64,000 nt of DNA from NCBI GenBank assembly GCA_964576925.1, contig CAZNWJ010000011.1, positions 1 through 64,000 on the forward strand, written 5' to 3'. Below are positions 17,488 through 26,621 of the stretch, piece after piece (within the stretch, counting starts at the first letter, position 1; each line of letters starts with the position of its first letter). The position numbers and the translations under genes were made by a program. The DNA is from JADJGC01 sp964576925 (GTDB lineage Bacteria > Zixibacteria > MSB-5A5 > CAIYYT01). The notes below the pieces were generated by a model. That model had not been told where the DNA came from and did not search any database. It saw only the letters and a program-made list of their open reading frames with translations.

Positions 17488-20010
17488 TTATTCGGTCGTG
17501 GTGACGGTTTTGAGATAGCGTTCTGCCAGTTTCACGGACTCCGCCTTGCGGAGCTGTCCGAAGAGAGAACGCGTGCTCTGCTTGACGTATTTGCGCAGAA
17601 TGTCGTCAAAGATGACCGATCTCAACATTATAAACGTCTTAACGATCAACTCGTTCAACTCTTCATCGGGTTTGCTGAACAATTTATGGTAGGATTGCGA
17701 CTCTCCTAAGAGAATCTGGGCCAGGAAGGTCAGGCTGCGCTGCTTGTCGAGCTTGATCAGGACGGGCAAAATCGCCTGGCGATCGGTCACATTGCGCAGG
17801 AAGTAGTCCTCGACGTAGGGATACTCCGCAGCCGAGCCAATCTGCCCGAGGGCATGGAGGGCCTTGATGCTGATTTCCCGGATCGGGTGCTGAAGAAGGC
17901 GGGCGATGCCGCGGGCACCATCGGTGCCGCCAAGCTTTTCGAGCGCTACCAGCGACTCCATCACGACGCGTTCATCGCTATCCTGGATGAAGCGCAAGAC
18001 GAGGGCGACCGAATCTGGGTGCTGGATGTTCCCGAGAACAAACAGTACGTTCCGGAGCTTGTACCAGTTTTCAGTGGAGAGTTCAGGATTATTGGCGGCC
18101 CGGGCGGTAAGGCTGCGATCGGAAAGGACCAGCTTAAAAGCGTTAATGGTTTTCTCGCCGAAGCTTGAGAGGATACGGATCAGTGTAATGCGGACGCCGC
18201 GCTCGCGATGGCTCAGGTAGCTGGTAAATACCAGAATCGGCTCGAGGTTGTTAAATTTCTCCAACAGCGGAATCATCGGCTTACCGACGAGGTCAAAGTG
18301 TTTGGCAAGCTTGGCGATCAAATTCTCCGCCAGTTGTGCCGAGGTCATTCGCTGATGGGCCTTGGCAGCAGCATCGGCGATACCCTCTTGATAGATGACG
18401 TTGAAATCGAGCTTCTGGACGATCAGGTCCAGCAATGACGCCGCTTCCTCGTACAGATCGATGTCGATGTAGCTCTGATAGTACTTTTCCACGATATCGG
18501 TGAGAAGGTTGAATTCGCGCAGGCTGATGTTCGGTTCGGCGATGCGTTCTTTCAACTCCAAGAGCTGCAGCCCGGAAACCGGTGCATTGTTATTTTCCGC
18601 GCAGATCGAGGCAAAGCGCAGGAGCGCTTCGTGCTGAGTCTCGGTCAGTTCATAGCCCTGGCGGTCGAGTCCGGCGTAGAACTTTTTGACGAAGTCCTCG
18701 GTGTATTGCATGTCGCTGATGGTCTCGAGCCAGCCGATGACATCATCCACATTGCTGGGGTCGACATCCCCGAGGAAGAAATCAGACTTGAAATTCTCGA
18801 TCTCGATGTGGGCGATCTTTTTCGGCGAGGCGTCGGTTGAAAGGATTTCGCGCAGATAGTCGTTGTCGACCAGGTCAAGCTGCTCGATTTCTTCCTTGAG
18901 GCGCGGCAGGAGTTGTATGGCCTCACGCTCCTGCAGCATCTCGCGAAATCCAGTGAGAGCTTTGCCGACTTCGGCCCGACTGGCTTGTTTGCCATCTGCA
19001 AATGACATACGCAGAGCGGCTACAAGTAGCCCGAGCAGCTCTTCATTGTTGACTTCGTTGAAAGATTCTTTCAGGCGCTTGTAGTCCTCGGCTGTAAACT
19101 TGACGCCGTTACCTGCTCCGCTTCCACCGGCTCCGCTGCCTCCCCCCCCGCGCCCGATTCCAATCGCGCGTAAGCCTTCCTGCACAGACGCGCTGACTCG
19201 GCCCTTCCATTCGACGAAACCTCCACCGCCGGTGCTCTGACCTGCGCCGCCTCCGCTGCCAGTCCCACTGCCGCCGGATCCCGGTCCTTTTCCGGTCCCG
19301 CCGCCTTGACCGCTTCCTGAGCCGCCGCCTTCTCCGCTACCAACTCCGTCGCCAGTCCCACCACCAGAGCCCGCGCCGCCGCCGCCGAGACGTCGAGTCA
19401 AGACCTGCAAGAGCAATTCCGGATGTTTGCGGAGGACGTCGGACATGGTCTGCTCGACTTGTTGCATCAATTCTGGTGAATCCAAACCTCCGCCGGTGCC
19501 GCCGCTTCCCGAGCCGAGCCCTCCACCTCCGCCGGCCGCCAGTTCGTCCTCCGAGACGACGCGCTCGCCATCGCGAACGAGTTGATACTGAAGCTTGCCG
19601 ACAGTGATGCGGCGAATTTTCTCGGTTTCGAGGAATTTCTGAATGTCGCGATGTTCTTTCTTGAGGTTGATATGCGAAAGGAACTTCTCGAATTCGTCGG
19701 GCGTGACTCCTACCTCGAACGAGACGCTGTGGAGACCCGATTCAACCAGGACCTTCCCCAAGCCTTCGGCGAGCATCTTCGCATCAAGCGGAACACCGTC
19801 GCCGAGCAGAGTGCCCTCGGCAACGGCAAAGACAACAGTCTTGTCGGCCGCCAGAAGTTCTTTGAGAATCGCGAATGGTCGTTCCGCAGCCTTGGCGGAT
19901 ATGGGATGACCCGGTGGATAGATTCCAAGTTTGCGCGCCGCTGCTGAGACCTCGCGCAGGAAGGAAACGAGGGTCTCGGGTGAGAGCGCCGATTGCGTGG
20001 CTCGCTCCAT
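17488..20010 (-). CDS. HEAT-repeat protein with glycine-rich linkers
   Basis: The N-terminal part (to about residue 160) contains LGIYPPGHPISAKA, a motif seen in proteins of HEAT and HD-type signalling families. Three Gly/Ser-rich blocks follow around a short helix. The C-terminal half is helical, and its last 250 residues contain HEAT-like repeats (SDERVVMESLVALEKLGGTD, REISIKALHALGQIG). There is no signal peptide, so it is probably a cytoplasmic scaffold. I chose ATG 20010 (840 aa); a TTG at 20031 is also possible and neither has a good RBS. It is the first gene of the unit with the peptidase-barrel protein. Confidence 0.75.
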   Translation of the reverse strand: MERATQSALSPETLVSFLREVSAAARKLGIYPPGHPISAKAAERPFAILKELLAADKTVVFAVAEGTLLGDGVPLDAKMLAEGLGKVLVESGLHSVSFEVGVTPDEFEKFLSHINLKKEHRDIQKFLETEKIRRITVGKLQYQLVRDGERVVSEDELAAGGGGGLGSGSGGTGGGLDSPELMQQVEQTMSDVLRKHPELLLQVLTRRLGGGGAGSGGGTGDGVGSGEGGGSGSGQGGGTGKGPGSGGSGTGSGGGAGQSTGGGGFVEWKGRVSASVQEGLRAIGIGRGGGGSGAGGSGAGNGVKFTAEDYKRLKESFNEVNNEELLGLLVAALRMSFADGKQASRAEVGKALTGFREMLQEREAIQLLPRLKEEIEQLDLVDNDYLREILSTDASPKKIAHIEIENFKSDFFLGDVDPSNVDDVIGWLETISDMQYTEDFVKKFYAGLDRQGYELTETQHEALLRFASICAENNNAPVSGLQLLELKERIAEPNISLREFNLLTDIVEKYYQSYIDIDLYEEAASLLDLIVQKLDFNVIYQEGIADAAAKAHQRMTSAQLAENLIAKLAKHFDLVGKPMIPLLEKFNNLEPILVFTSYLSHRERGVRITLIRILSSFGEKTINAFKLVLSDRSLTARAANNPELSTENWYKLRNVLFVLGNIQHPDSVALVLRFIQDSDERVVMESLVALEKLGGTDGARGIARLLQHPIREISIKALHALGQIGSAAEYPYVEDYFLRNVTDRQAILPVLIKLDKQRSLTFLAQILLGESQSYHKLFSKPDEELNELIVKTFIMLRSVIFDDILRKYVKQSTRSLFGQLRKAESVKLAERYLKTVTTTE
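19105..19536 (-). repeat. Glycine-rich low-complexity coding region
   Basis: Three Gly/Ser/Thr-rich stretches of about 18, 56 and 16 residues lie in one protein, with motifs such as GGGSGSGQGGGTGKG and GGGGSGAGGSGAG. The DNA is a GGN-rich imperfect repeat that could expand or contract. Confidence 0.8.
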
Positions 20011-20142
20011 ATCTAAGTTAATCGGCAACAATTGATTAGATATTTAGATTGATGTGCTCAAATGCTGCGCTGACATCCATTGTGAAACAACTTGGCGGTG
20101 AATCTCAGAAGTAGCGGGTGTAGTCAACAGCTTACGGCCCTT

Positions 20143-21336
20143 TTACTTGAGAAAAAGCAGTTTGAGCGCTCCCAATTTGCCGGACTGGCGGCAGAAATAA
20201 ATGCCGCTGGAAACGCCATTTCCTGATGAATCCCGGCCATCCCAGGTGAAGTAGTTTCTCCCAGCGGAGCTGGAGACGGTCGCCAATCGGCACACTTTGC
20301 GACCGAGAAGATCCACAATATCTATTGCTGTGGGAGAATCGGAGACAATCGTTGTTTCCGAGTTGAAGGGATTGGGAAAGCTCAACAACAAGCCTGTGGA
20401 AGATGCGTCTTGTGTCGCCTGGTCGCCGGCGCTCGTCATGAGGTCGATGAGAAGCGCATCAGACTTCGGCCCCAGATTGTCGCCGAGCCAGGCAGCGACG
20501 GCGAGGTACTTGCCTTCGATTTCATCTCGAGAGAAGAGATAGTGCATCGCCGAGGTGCCGGGCACAATTTGCTCCGGCATAGTAGCGGCTGCATCTCCAA
20601 TACTGATCATGAAGATCGAAAAGGAATCAGGAAATTCCGCGGAAGGGGCGAAGCTGCCGATGGTGTCGCAGACACTATAGGACAGTCGCAGATGGACGTT
20701 CATATCAGTCAGATCAATCCAAGTGATTGCCTCACCATTTGGAGTGCCGAACCACTGCCCCTCGGCGCCGATAGTATAGGAGACCGCCAAGGCCGGCGCG
20801 GAAGGAGTTGCTTCAAGCCACTCGACCATGACGTACGCGGCATTACCGACGCTGCAAAGTACCTGAACCGGAAAGCGGCACCATTGCGCCGCTGAAACGA
20901 CGGTAGAACAGGCGACAATGTTCTCCCAGAGGGGGGCCGTCGACGTTATGCCCGGCAGATGGTCATAGATCGCGAGCCGAAACGGCGACATGAAGTCGCC
21001 GGGCTCCTCAGTGTGCGGATCGCTCGGCCAGAGGCGCAATTCGACGGCTTCAACGGCGATCTCCGGCCTCGCCACCGGTAATTCCCGAACGAACCTGGCG
21101 CCAACATATTCCGACGAATAGAACACGAATGAGATCGGCGTCTCATCGCGATCACCGGTAAGCAGGCTATTCACTCCGGGATAGTACCAGGCGACAACTA
21201 CGCTATCGTCTCTCGATGCATACGAGAGTCCGTACGGCGCCTGGATCTCGTCCGGCTTGACTTCCGTTGAAACCGCCATGGCCGCCGCCAGGACGACCGC
21301 AAACGGAACCCTTGTTTGAGCACCCTTGCCATTCAT
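20143..21336 (-). CDS. Secreted protein with FlgD/T9SS-like C-terminal sorting domain
   Basis: The 397-residue protein has a short signal peptide (residues 1-24, hydrophobic PFAVVLAAAMAV). An unassigned beta-rich body follows. The last ~80 residues match the FlgD-Ig/type A sorting tail: LSFPNPFNSETTI, IDIVDLLGRKVCRL, NYFTWDGRDSSGNGVSSGIY and the terminal basic strand ALKLLFLK. Such tails direct proteins through type IX secretion in the FCB group. The ATG at 21336 is chosen for its signal peptide over a TTG at 21369; the RBS is weak. It stands alone between the HEAT and exopolysaccharide units. Confidence 0.75.
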   Translation of the reverse strand: MNGKGAQTRVPFAVVLAAAMAVSTEVKPDEIQAPYGLSYASRDDSVVVAWYYPGVNSLLTGDRDETPISFVFYSSEYVGARFVRELPVARPEIAVEAVELRLWPSDPHTEEPGDFMSPFRLAIYDHLPGITSTAPLWENIVACSTVVSAAQWCRFPVQVLCSVGNAAYVMVEWLEATPSAPALAVSYTIGAEGQWFGTPNGEAITWIDLTDMNVHLRLSYSVCDTIGSFAPSAEFPDSFSIFMISIGDAAATMPEQIVPGTSAMHYLFSRDEIEGKYLAVAAWLGDNLGPKSDALLIDLMTSAGDQATQDASSTGLLLSFPNPFNSETTIVSDSPTAIDIVDLLGRKVCRLATVSSSAGRNYFTWDGRDSSGNGVSSGIYFCRQSGKLGALKLLFLK

Positions 21337-21437
21337 GGATATGTTAGAAGATATTCGTTCGTGCCCCAAGGCGCAAGCCTGGAAATTGCACGGTCATAGT
21401 AGAATTGGCTATCGATGATGTACTGATCGAAGGCGGA

Positions 21438-22298
21438 CTAATCGCGCGCGGGACTCAGCAATTCGCCCTTGGTGGTGGAATAGACTTCGCGAACGGAAGC
21501 GAAGTCAAACTCGGAAAGCAGGCGACGCAGCTTGGGTTCGACGGTCGACAGATTCGTGTAATGGCGCAGGCGGCTTTTCAGGGCCACACCGCTCTCGCGC
21601 GGTTGGTCGGGATCGAGTTCCCAGGGGTGCAGGTAGATCATGGCCGGATAGCCGGCGGCATTATAGGCACGAATGGCTCGGCGCGTGTACCAATACGGAA
21701 ACATGCGAAAACTCCCGCCGCCGCAAGCCGGAAGGCGCTTGCCAAGAAACACGCACGTGACGGGCGGGATTTCCAGCAGCCGCCCCTGGCTGGTATTGAT
21801 GAAGTGAGGATATCGAGGAGCACTCGGATCGCCATAAAGATCGTGGCGGATCGGATAAATGCTTGAGTCGTACTCGATGCCGCATTTCACGAGAGTCTCC
21901 CAAATCCACTCGCGGCTACGTTCGGCGGAAAAGGTGGGAGCGCGATAGCCTTTGACACGGACTCCGGAGGCATCTTCCAAAGCCCCGATCGAGCGGCGAA
22001 TATCGTCCTCAAACTGCTTTTCGTCGAGGCGTGTCAGCGCATCGTGGCCGTAACCATGGGTCGCCAGTTCGTGACCGCGGGCCTTGATCATCGCCATAAT
22101 GTGCGGGAAGCGCTCGGCGAGCCACCCCAAAGTGAAAAAAGTCGCGGTGGCGTGATACTCGTCGAGGATATCGAATATTCGCATCATGTTCATCGTGAGC
22201 CGGCTTTGGCGCTTGGACCACTCGGAACGCGGAATGTGGCTGTAAAAGGCTTCGACCTGGAAGTGCTCTTCCACGTCAAATGATAGAATGTTCTTCAT
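21438..22298 (-). CDS. Polysaccharide deacetylase, XrtA/PEP-CTERM-locus type
   Basis: The 286-residue NodB-fold enzyme starts MKNILSFDVEEHFQVEAFY, the signature of the deacetylase subfamily found in exosortase-linked exopolysaccharide loci. It contains the metal-site motifs SFDVEEHF and THGYGHDALTRL (H-x3-H region), YRAPTFSAE, and the C-terminal MIYLHPWELDPDQPR typical of this group. It should remove acetyl groups from an exopolysaccharide. It is the last gene of the nine-gene unit, three bases after the kinase gene. No exosortase gene is in the window. Confidence 0.92.
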   Translation of the reverse strand: MKNILSFDVEEHFQVEAFYSHIPRSEWSKRQSRLTMNMMRIFDILDEYHATATFFTLGWLAERFPHIMAMIKARGHELATHGYGHDALTRLDEKQFEDDIRRSIGALEDASGVRVKGYRAPTFSAERSREWIWETLVKCGIEYDSSIYPIRHDLYGDPSAPRYPHFINTSQGRLLEIPPVTCVFLGKRLPACGGGSFRMFPYWYTRRAIRAYNAAGYPAMIYLHPWELDPDQPRESGVALKSRLRHYTNLSTVEPKLRRLLSEFDFASVREVYSTTKGELLSPARD

Positions 22299-22301
22299 AT
22301 T

Positions 22302-23006
22302 TCACGACTTCTTGGTTGCGTAGTTGTAACCGTAGTACTGATGGTTGTAGTGGTACGGCAACACGCCGGACACATTGTTCAGTACAACACCGACGATATT
22401 GGCATCGGTCTTACTGATTATATCGGCCGCTCGCTTGATAACTTCTTTCTGCGTCGCTCCTGCCTTGACGACGAGAAGGAGTCCGTCCATGTTTGGACCC
22501 AGGACTACCGGGTCGGATACCGGTATGATCGGGGCGCAATCGACGAAAACCAAGTCAAAATAGAACTTCACCTTCTCGATAGCCTCGATCACCTTGTCGC
22601 TCTCGAACAATTCGGTGGGGTTGTGCTTCAAGGTGCCGGCGGTGAGAATCCAAAGGTCGCTGATCTTGGTTGATTGGAAGGCGTCCTCTGCCTTGGCAGT
22701 GCCGTCGATAATGTCGGTAACGCCGGGCTCGAGAGGCAAATCAAAGATCTTGTGTATGGTGGGACGGCGCAAATCGGCGTCGATAAGGATTGTCTTGCGT
22801 TTTTTATACGAAGCAGCCGTGATCGCCAGGTACGACGATACGGTGGACTTCCCTTCCGAGAGCATCGCCGAGGTGACAAGGAATGATCGTTTCGAGACTC
22901 CCTTCACCGGCCGGGTGATATTGTGCAACAGGCGGCGGAACTCAGTGCCGACAACGGACTCGGGATGGTAGTACTCCCAGATCGGTTTGCGCCGCTCCTT
23001 GCTCAC
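22302..23006 (-). CDS. Bacterial tyrosine kinase (CpsD/CapB type)
   Basis: The 234-residue BY-kinase has Walker A (SAMLSEGKSTVSSYLA, residues 47-62), Walker A' (ILIDADLRRP, 73-82), and Walker B (LVFVDCAPIIPVSDP). The tyrosine-rich C-terminal tail (YHYNHQYYGYNY) is the autophosphorylation cluster. In these systems the kinase pairs with a separate membrane adaptor, here the Wzz/GumC protein, to control chain length and export. The start is GTG at 23006 with GAAAGGA upstream. Confidence 0.93.
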   Translation of the reverse strand: MSKERRKPIWEYYHPESVVGTEFRRLLHNITRPVKGVSKRSFLVTSAMLSEGKSTVSSYLAITAASYKKRKTILIDADLRRPTIHKIFDLPLEPGVTDIIDGTAKAEDAFQSTKISDLWILTAGTLKHNPTELFESDKVIEAIEKVKFYFDLVFVDCAPIIPVSDPVVLGPNMDGLLLVVKAGATQKEVIKRAADIISKTDANIVGVVLNNVSGVLPYHYNHQYYGYNYATKKS

Positions 23007-23008
23007 AA

Positions 23009-24127
23009 CTATCCTTTCAGGATCGCCTTGACCAAAGCGTCGAAGCCGCGGAATTCGTTCTCCGCCAGGCGCAGGCTCTTCTTTGCGCGCTCAAAATCCG
23101 GATTAATCTTGAGGGCTTCCTGATACTCCTTGATCGCCTTGGAGTGAATGAACCGCCCCATCAGCGTGTAGGCGACGGCAAGGTCATAGTGTAGATCCGG
23201 AAAGTGCGGATTCTTTGCAATTGCATCCTTGAGATTCTCGATACGGCGACGCAATGTCTTCTCGTCGATTTTGTCCGTGACGAGCATGAATTTCAAGTAG
23301 ACGCTGGAGAATTCGCGGAAGCGCTGCTCCTTCTTGCGTTCGCGGGCCAGCACAAGTTTCGTATAAGCGCCTTCCAGGTCGCCCTCGCCAAAGAGTCTCC
23401 GGCCATCATCAAAGTTCTTGTCCTGATACTCGGGACAGACAACAATGGCGCGCTCGAGATTCTCGGCGATCTTCTCGGTAGCTTCCGAGAACAGCTTGAA
23501 GTCTTCGCGCCGAATCGAATTCAAGACGTAAGTCAGCGCCTTATTGTAATAGGCATCGCCATAGTAGATGTTGATGGCGATGGCCTCATCGAATTCGATC
23601 ATGGCGCGCTTGCAGCTGCCGTGCGCCAGGTAGGCCTCGCCGAGGTTATTGCGATAGTCCGCGAACCGCGGTTGCGAATCGATGCATCGATTGAAGACCT
23701 CGATCGCTTCGGCGAACTTGCTCTGCATCATCAGGACCTGCCCCAGGTGACACCATTGCTCGTGGCCGTCGGGCCGCAGCGAGACCGCACGGCGGAAGAG
23801 GACCTCCGCCTCATTGTACATCTTCTTGTACATGAGCGCGAGAGCGAGGTAGTCGATCTGCTCGGCTTCGTTGGAACTCAGCGCCTCTTTGTAACGCTCG
23901 AAGATGTGCTCGACCTCTTCCTTGCGTTCTTTGTGGGCGTTCTTCACCAGTTCGAGCAGTTCCTGCTCGGGCAGATGCGGGTAGACGTTTTCTTCGACCG
24001 TTTCGAGCAGCTGACCCTCGGCGAAAATCGACGAGCGAATCTGGTGATTCGCCGTGTCATTGACCGTCTGGATCAGATACTCGCGATCGGTCGAAGCGAC
24101 CCGCGAATTGAGTCGATAAGTTTCCAT
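23009..24127 (-). CDS. TPR-repeat protein of the exopolysaccharide operon
   Basis: The 372-residue protein has no signal peptide. It contains TPR units such as IDYLALALMYKKMYNEAEVL, GHEQWCHLGQVLMMQSKFAE, and a last one near the C-terminus (AIKEYQEALKINPDFERAKK). It is probably a cytoplasmic scaffold. The ATG at 24127 is preferred to the GTG two codons earlier because AGGAAG is five bases before it. It lies between the kinase and the Wzz-like gene, so it may bind one of them. Confidence 0.85.
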   Translation of the reverse strand: METYRLNSRVASTDREYLIQTVNDTANHQIRSSIFAEGQLLETVEENVYPHLPEQELLELVKNAHKERKEEVEHIFERYKEALSSNEAEQIDYLALALMYKKMYNEAEVLFRRAVSLRPDGHEQWCHLGQVLMMQSKFAEAIEVFNRCIDSQPRFADYRNNLGEAYLAHGSCKRAMIEFDEAIAINIYYGDAYYNKALTYVLNSIRREDFKLFSEATEKIAENLERAIVVCPEYQDKNFDDGRRLFGEGDLEGAYTKLVLARERKKEQRFREFSSVYLKFMLVTDKIDEKTLRRRIENLKDAIAKNPHFPDLHYDLAVAYTLMGRFIHSKAIKEYQEALKINPDFERAKKSLRLAENEFRGFDALVKAILKG

Positions 24128-24136
24128 CAGCACTTC

Positions 24137-25651
24137 CTATGCCGCCTTCATTCCCTTGGCTTGCGACGAGGCATCGATATTCGGGATAGTCCCGACGACC
24201 TCAAGCCCCAAGAGCTCTTCAATATCTTCAACGCGTTTAATCGAGTGGTCCACGACCTCAGCAACGACGACGGCACAACCGCCCAACACGAGTCCCAGAG
24301 CGAGTCCCATCAGGGTGATCTTGCCGCGATCGGGCGATGAGGGCTCCAAAGGAATCGTAGCCGGTTCAAGGATCGTGTAGCGCGTTTCTGCTTCGGCTTC
24401 CTTGCTGGCGCGCGCAATCTTCTGGCGCTGGGCTTCGTCCTGCCAGTTCAAGTATTCTTTCTTCTTTTCCTCAACTTTGCTTTCCAGACGCTTCACCATC
24501 TGCTCATAATACGGTTGACCGGCGATAACGCCCCGAATTTCGTTAATCGCCGCTGCGAGAATCTCCCGCTTGCGCTGCAGAAATCTGATTTCATGCGTGC
24601 GATAAACGAACTCACCGGCTTCGTTGCGCGCGGCGGGTGCAAGGTCAGGATATTGCTGCGCGACGATGCGCGTGCAGGCGGTTTGCAGTGAGTCGAGCGC
24701 ATCGCGCGTCCGCAGCAGCTGCGACTGAATCTTACCGTCCTTCCAGAGGTAGCGCGATAGCAATTCGGCGGATTCCCGGGTGGATTCTTCGGCGCCGGCT
24801 GTATGGCGGCGGACCTCCGGTGTTACGACCAGCACCCTGGCGGTATCGATCCCCTCCGCGCTGAGTTTGCCCGCCAGGAATTTAACTCTGTCGGTAGCCT
24901 CGCTGGTTTCGATACGGGTCGCGTCCACTTCGGACTCAATCTGCCCCAAGTTTTGATCGGAGTTAATCCCCGCCTGCAATTGCTGATTGCGGTAGGATGT
25001 CATGAAATCGGTGAGTTGTTTGTCAGCGTCCTCGTATTCCTTCTTGGCGATCGAGAGCTGTTTTTCCGCGAGGGATTGACCTTCGTCTCCGGCCAGCACC
25101 TGCTCGCTGAGTTTGCGTTCGCGATAGACTTCAGCCAAAGCTGTGGCCATGCCGGCGGCCTGGCGAGGGTTGCGGGAGCGCGCGGTAATCACGACCTGGT
25201 TTTCCCCGATGAGACCGACTTCGATGTCGGCGCGCAGTTCCTCGATTTGAAGCGAGCGAATCATGGTCGGCAAGTCATTATCGGGAAACTGTGCCAGCAT
25301 CTTCTGCGCATTCGAGACAACCGACGCCGACGGTTCGAGCTTCATCTGCTCGACCATCCGGTTGATATAACCGGAAGAAGTGATTTCCGAGCGCGTTGCG
25401 GCGAGCCAGTACTGGCGGGCCCGGGGCTCGGGCAATACGCCGGCCTCGTCCGGAAGCAGCCGCTCGAGAGTCGGCGAGAGGAATTTCTGGTTAGAGATCA
25501 CGACCTTGGTTGCCGATTCGTAGATGGTCGGCAACGCGTAACTGCCGGCGAAGGCGACGACTGTGACGACGACCAGCGGCGTCACCAGCCAGAACTTCCG
25601 CTTCCAAACGATCTGCCAGATGTCGCGCAGTGTGATTTGGCGCTGACTCAC
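24137..25651 (-). CDS. Wzz/GumC chain-length determinant protein
   Basis: The 504-residue protein has a membrane helix near residues 17-36 (WLVTPLVVVTVVAFAGSYAL), a long periplasmic region with coiled-coil segments, and a second helix near residue 450 (LMGLALGLVLGGCAVVVAEV). A short cytoplasmic tail without a kinase domain follows. This is the polysaccharide co-polymerase architecture. The Pro-rich motif before TM2 (ATIPLEPSSPDRGK) is typical. The start is GTG, overlapping the Wza stop (GTGA). It should bridge the kinase and the export channel. Confidence 0.92.
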   Translation of the reverse strand: MSQRQITLRDIWQIVWKRKFWLVTPLVVVTVVAFAGSYALPTIYESATKVVISNQKFLSPTLERLLPDEAGVLPEPRARQYWLAATRSEITSSGYINRMVEQMKLEPSASVVSNAQKMLAQFPDNDLPTMIRSLQIEELRADIEVGLIGENQVVITARSRNPRQAAGMATALAEVYRERKLSEQVLAGDEGQSLAEKQLSIAKKEYEDADKQLTDFMTSYRNQQLQAGINSDQNLGQIESEVDATRIETSEATDRVKFLAGKLSAEGIDTARVLVVTPEVRRHTAGAEESTRESAELLSRYLWKDGKIQSQLLRTRDALDSLQTACTRIVAQQYPDLAPAARNEAGEFVYRTHEIRFLQRKREILAAAINEIRGVIAGQPYYEQMVKRLESKVEEKKKEYLNWQDEAQRQKIARASKEAEAETRYTILEPATIPLEPSSPDRGKITLMGLALGLVLGGCAVVVAEVVDHSIKRVEDIEELLGLEVVGTIPNIDASSQAKGMKAA

Positions 25652-26616
25652 TCTCCCAACCTGTCAATAAGCAGAACGGTCGATGTGATTGTCGTCCCTA
25701 ACGTGATGATATCACGGAATAGATTGAACCCGCTGCCGACACCACCCGAGCGCGCCGGGATGTAAATGGCATCCTCGGGCTTGAGCAGATAGCGCTGCGG
25801 ACTGCCGGTTTTGAGTTGTTTGTCGAGATTCACCTCGTAGACATTGGCGTAATCGCCGCTCTTGGACGATACGCGGATCTTCTTGAGGTCGGCATCGGGC
25901 GTAGTGCCTCCGGCCAGCGCGATCGCTTCGATCAGATCGAGGCGGGCATCCAGCGAGTAAGCATTGGGCCGAGTCACGGCGCCCACGATGTAGAAAACAT
26001 TGCGCCTGGCTTCGCTTTCGGCGAGGTTGATATTCGTCGGTACGCCGCCCAGGGTGGGAGGCACACGAATGATATCTTTCGCATGCACTTCCGGAAGCTG
26101 CGAAAAATCGCGCGAACGTATCGCCGAGAGCACATCGACGGTCAAGACGGTTCCAGGATCGACGGCGCCGCCGCGGATTAGCCGGACATTGCTCAAGTCG
26201 CCGGTAGCGGTCGGACCGCCCATTTCTTTTATGACCGTCCAGATATCAGGAATGACTTCCCTGGCGTAGCGGCCTGGAGAAACAACTTCACCCTCGACGA
26301 AAACGGTTTGGGAGTTAAAGGCTGTAACGACTACGGTGGCTTGGCTGATGTCGCGATTAAAGCGCGACACCTGCTCGACGATCTTGCGCGACAATTGCGA
26401 TGTCGTCAAGCCCGCTGCGGTGATCTCGCCAATGACTGAGAGCGTGATTTTGCCGTCGGCATTTACAACGACCGACTGGTCGAGTGTGGGCGCCTGCCAG
26501 AACGAGACCTGGAGAACATCATCAATCCCGATGACATAATCCGCCCGGGCAATCTCCGGCGCCGCCACTCCTATCAGAATCAGCAACAAAATGGGTAGTA
26601 ATAACTTCCGAGTCAT
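25648..26616 (-). CDS. Polysaccharide export protein (Wza-like, SLBB domains)
   Basis: The 322-residue protein has a signal peptide (MTRKLLLPILLLILIGVAA, cut near ARA). The Poly_export domain (DYVIGIDDVLQVSFWQAPTL...GKITLSVIGEITAAGLT) follows, with SLBB-type domains (VFVEGEVVSPGRY; FYIVGAVTRPNAYSLD) after it. It should form the periplasmic and outer-membrane exit for the polysaccharide. No lipobox cysteine is seen, so anchoring differs from E. coli Wza. It ends DRLGE and overlaps the Wzz gene by four bases. Confidence 0.92.
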   Translation of the reverse strand: MTRKLLLPILLLILIGVAAPEIARADYVIGIDDVLQVSFWQAPTLDQSVVVNADGKITLSVIGEITAAGLTTSQLSRKIVEQVSRFNRDISQATVVVTAFNSQTVFVEGEVVSPGRYAREVIPDIWTVIKEMGGPTATGDLSNVRLIRGGAVDPGTVLTVDVLSAIRSRDFSQLPEVHAKDIIRVPPTLGGVPTNINLAESEARRNVFYIVGAVTRPNAYSLDARLDLIEAIALAGGTTPDADLKKIRVSSKSGDYANVYEVNLDKQLKTGSPQRYLLKPEDAIYIPARSGGVGSGFNLFRDIITLGTTITSTVLLIDRLGE

Positions 26617-26621
26617 AACTC

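Noticed and set aside
23204..24340. 378-residue plus-strand open frame
   Set aside because: It is antisense to the TPR gene and its upstream neighbour; no RBS and no family features.
24803..25765. 320-residue plus-strand open frame
   Set aside because: Antisense shadow of the Wzz/GumC gene, whose membrane helices and overlaps with neighbours are convincing.
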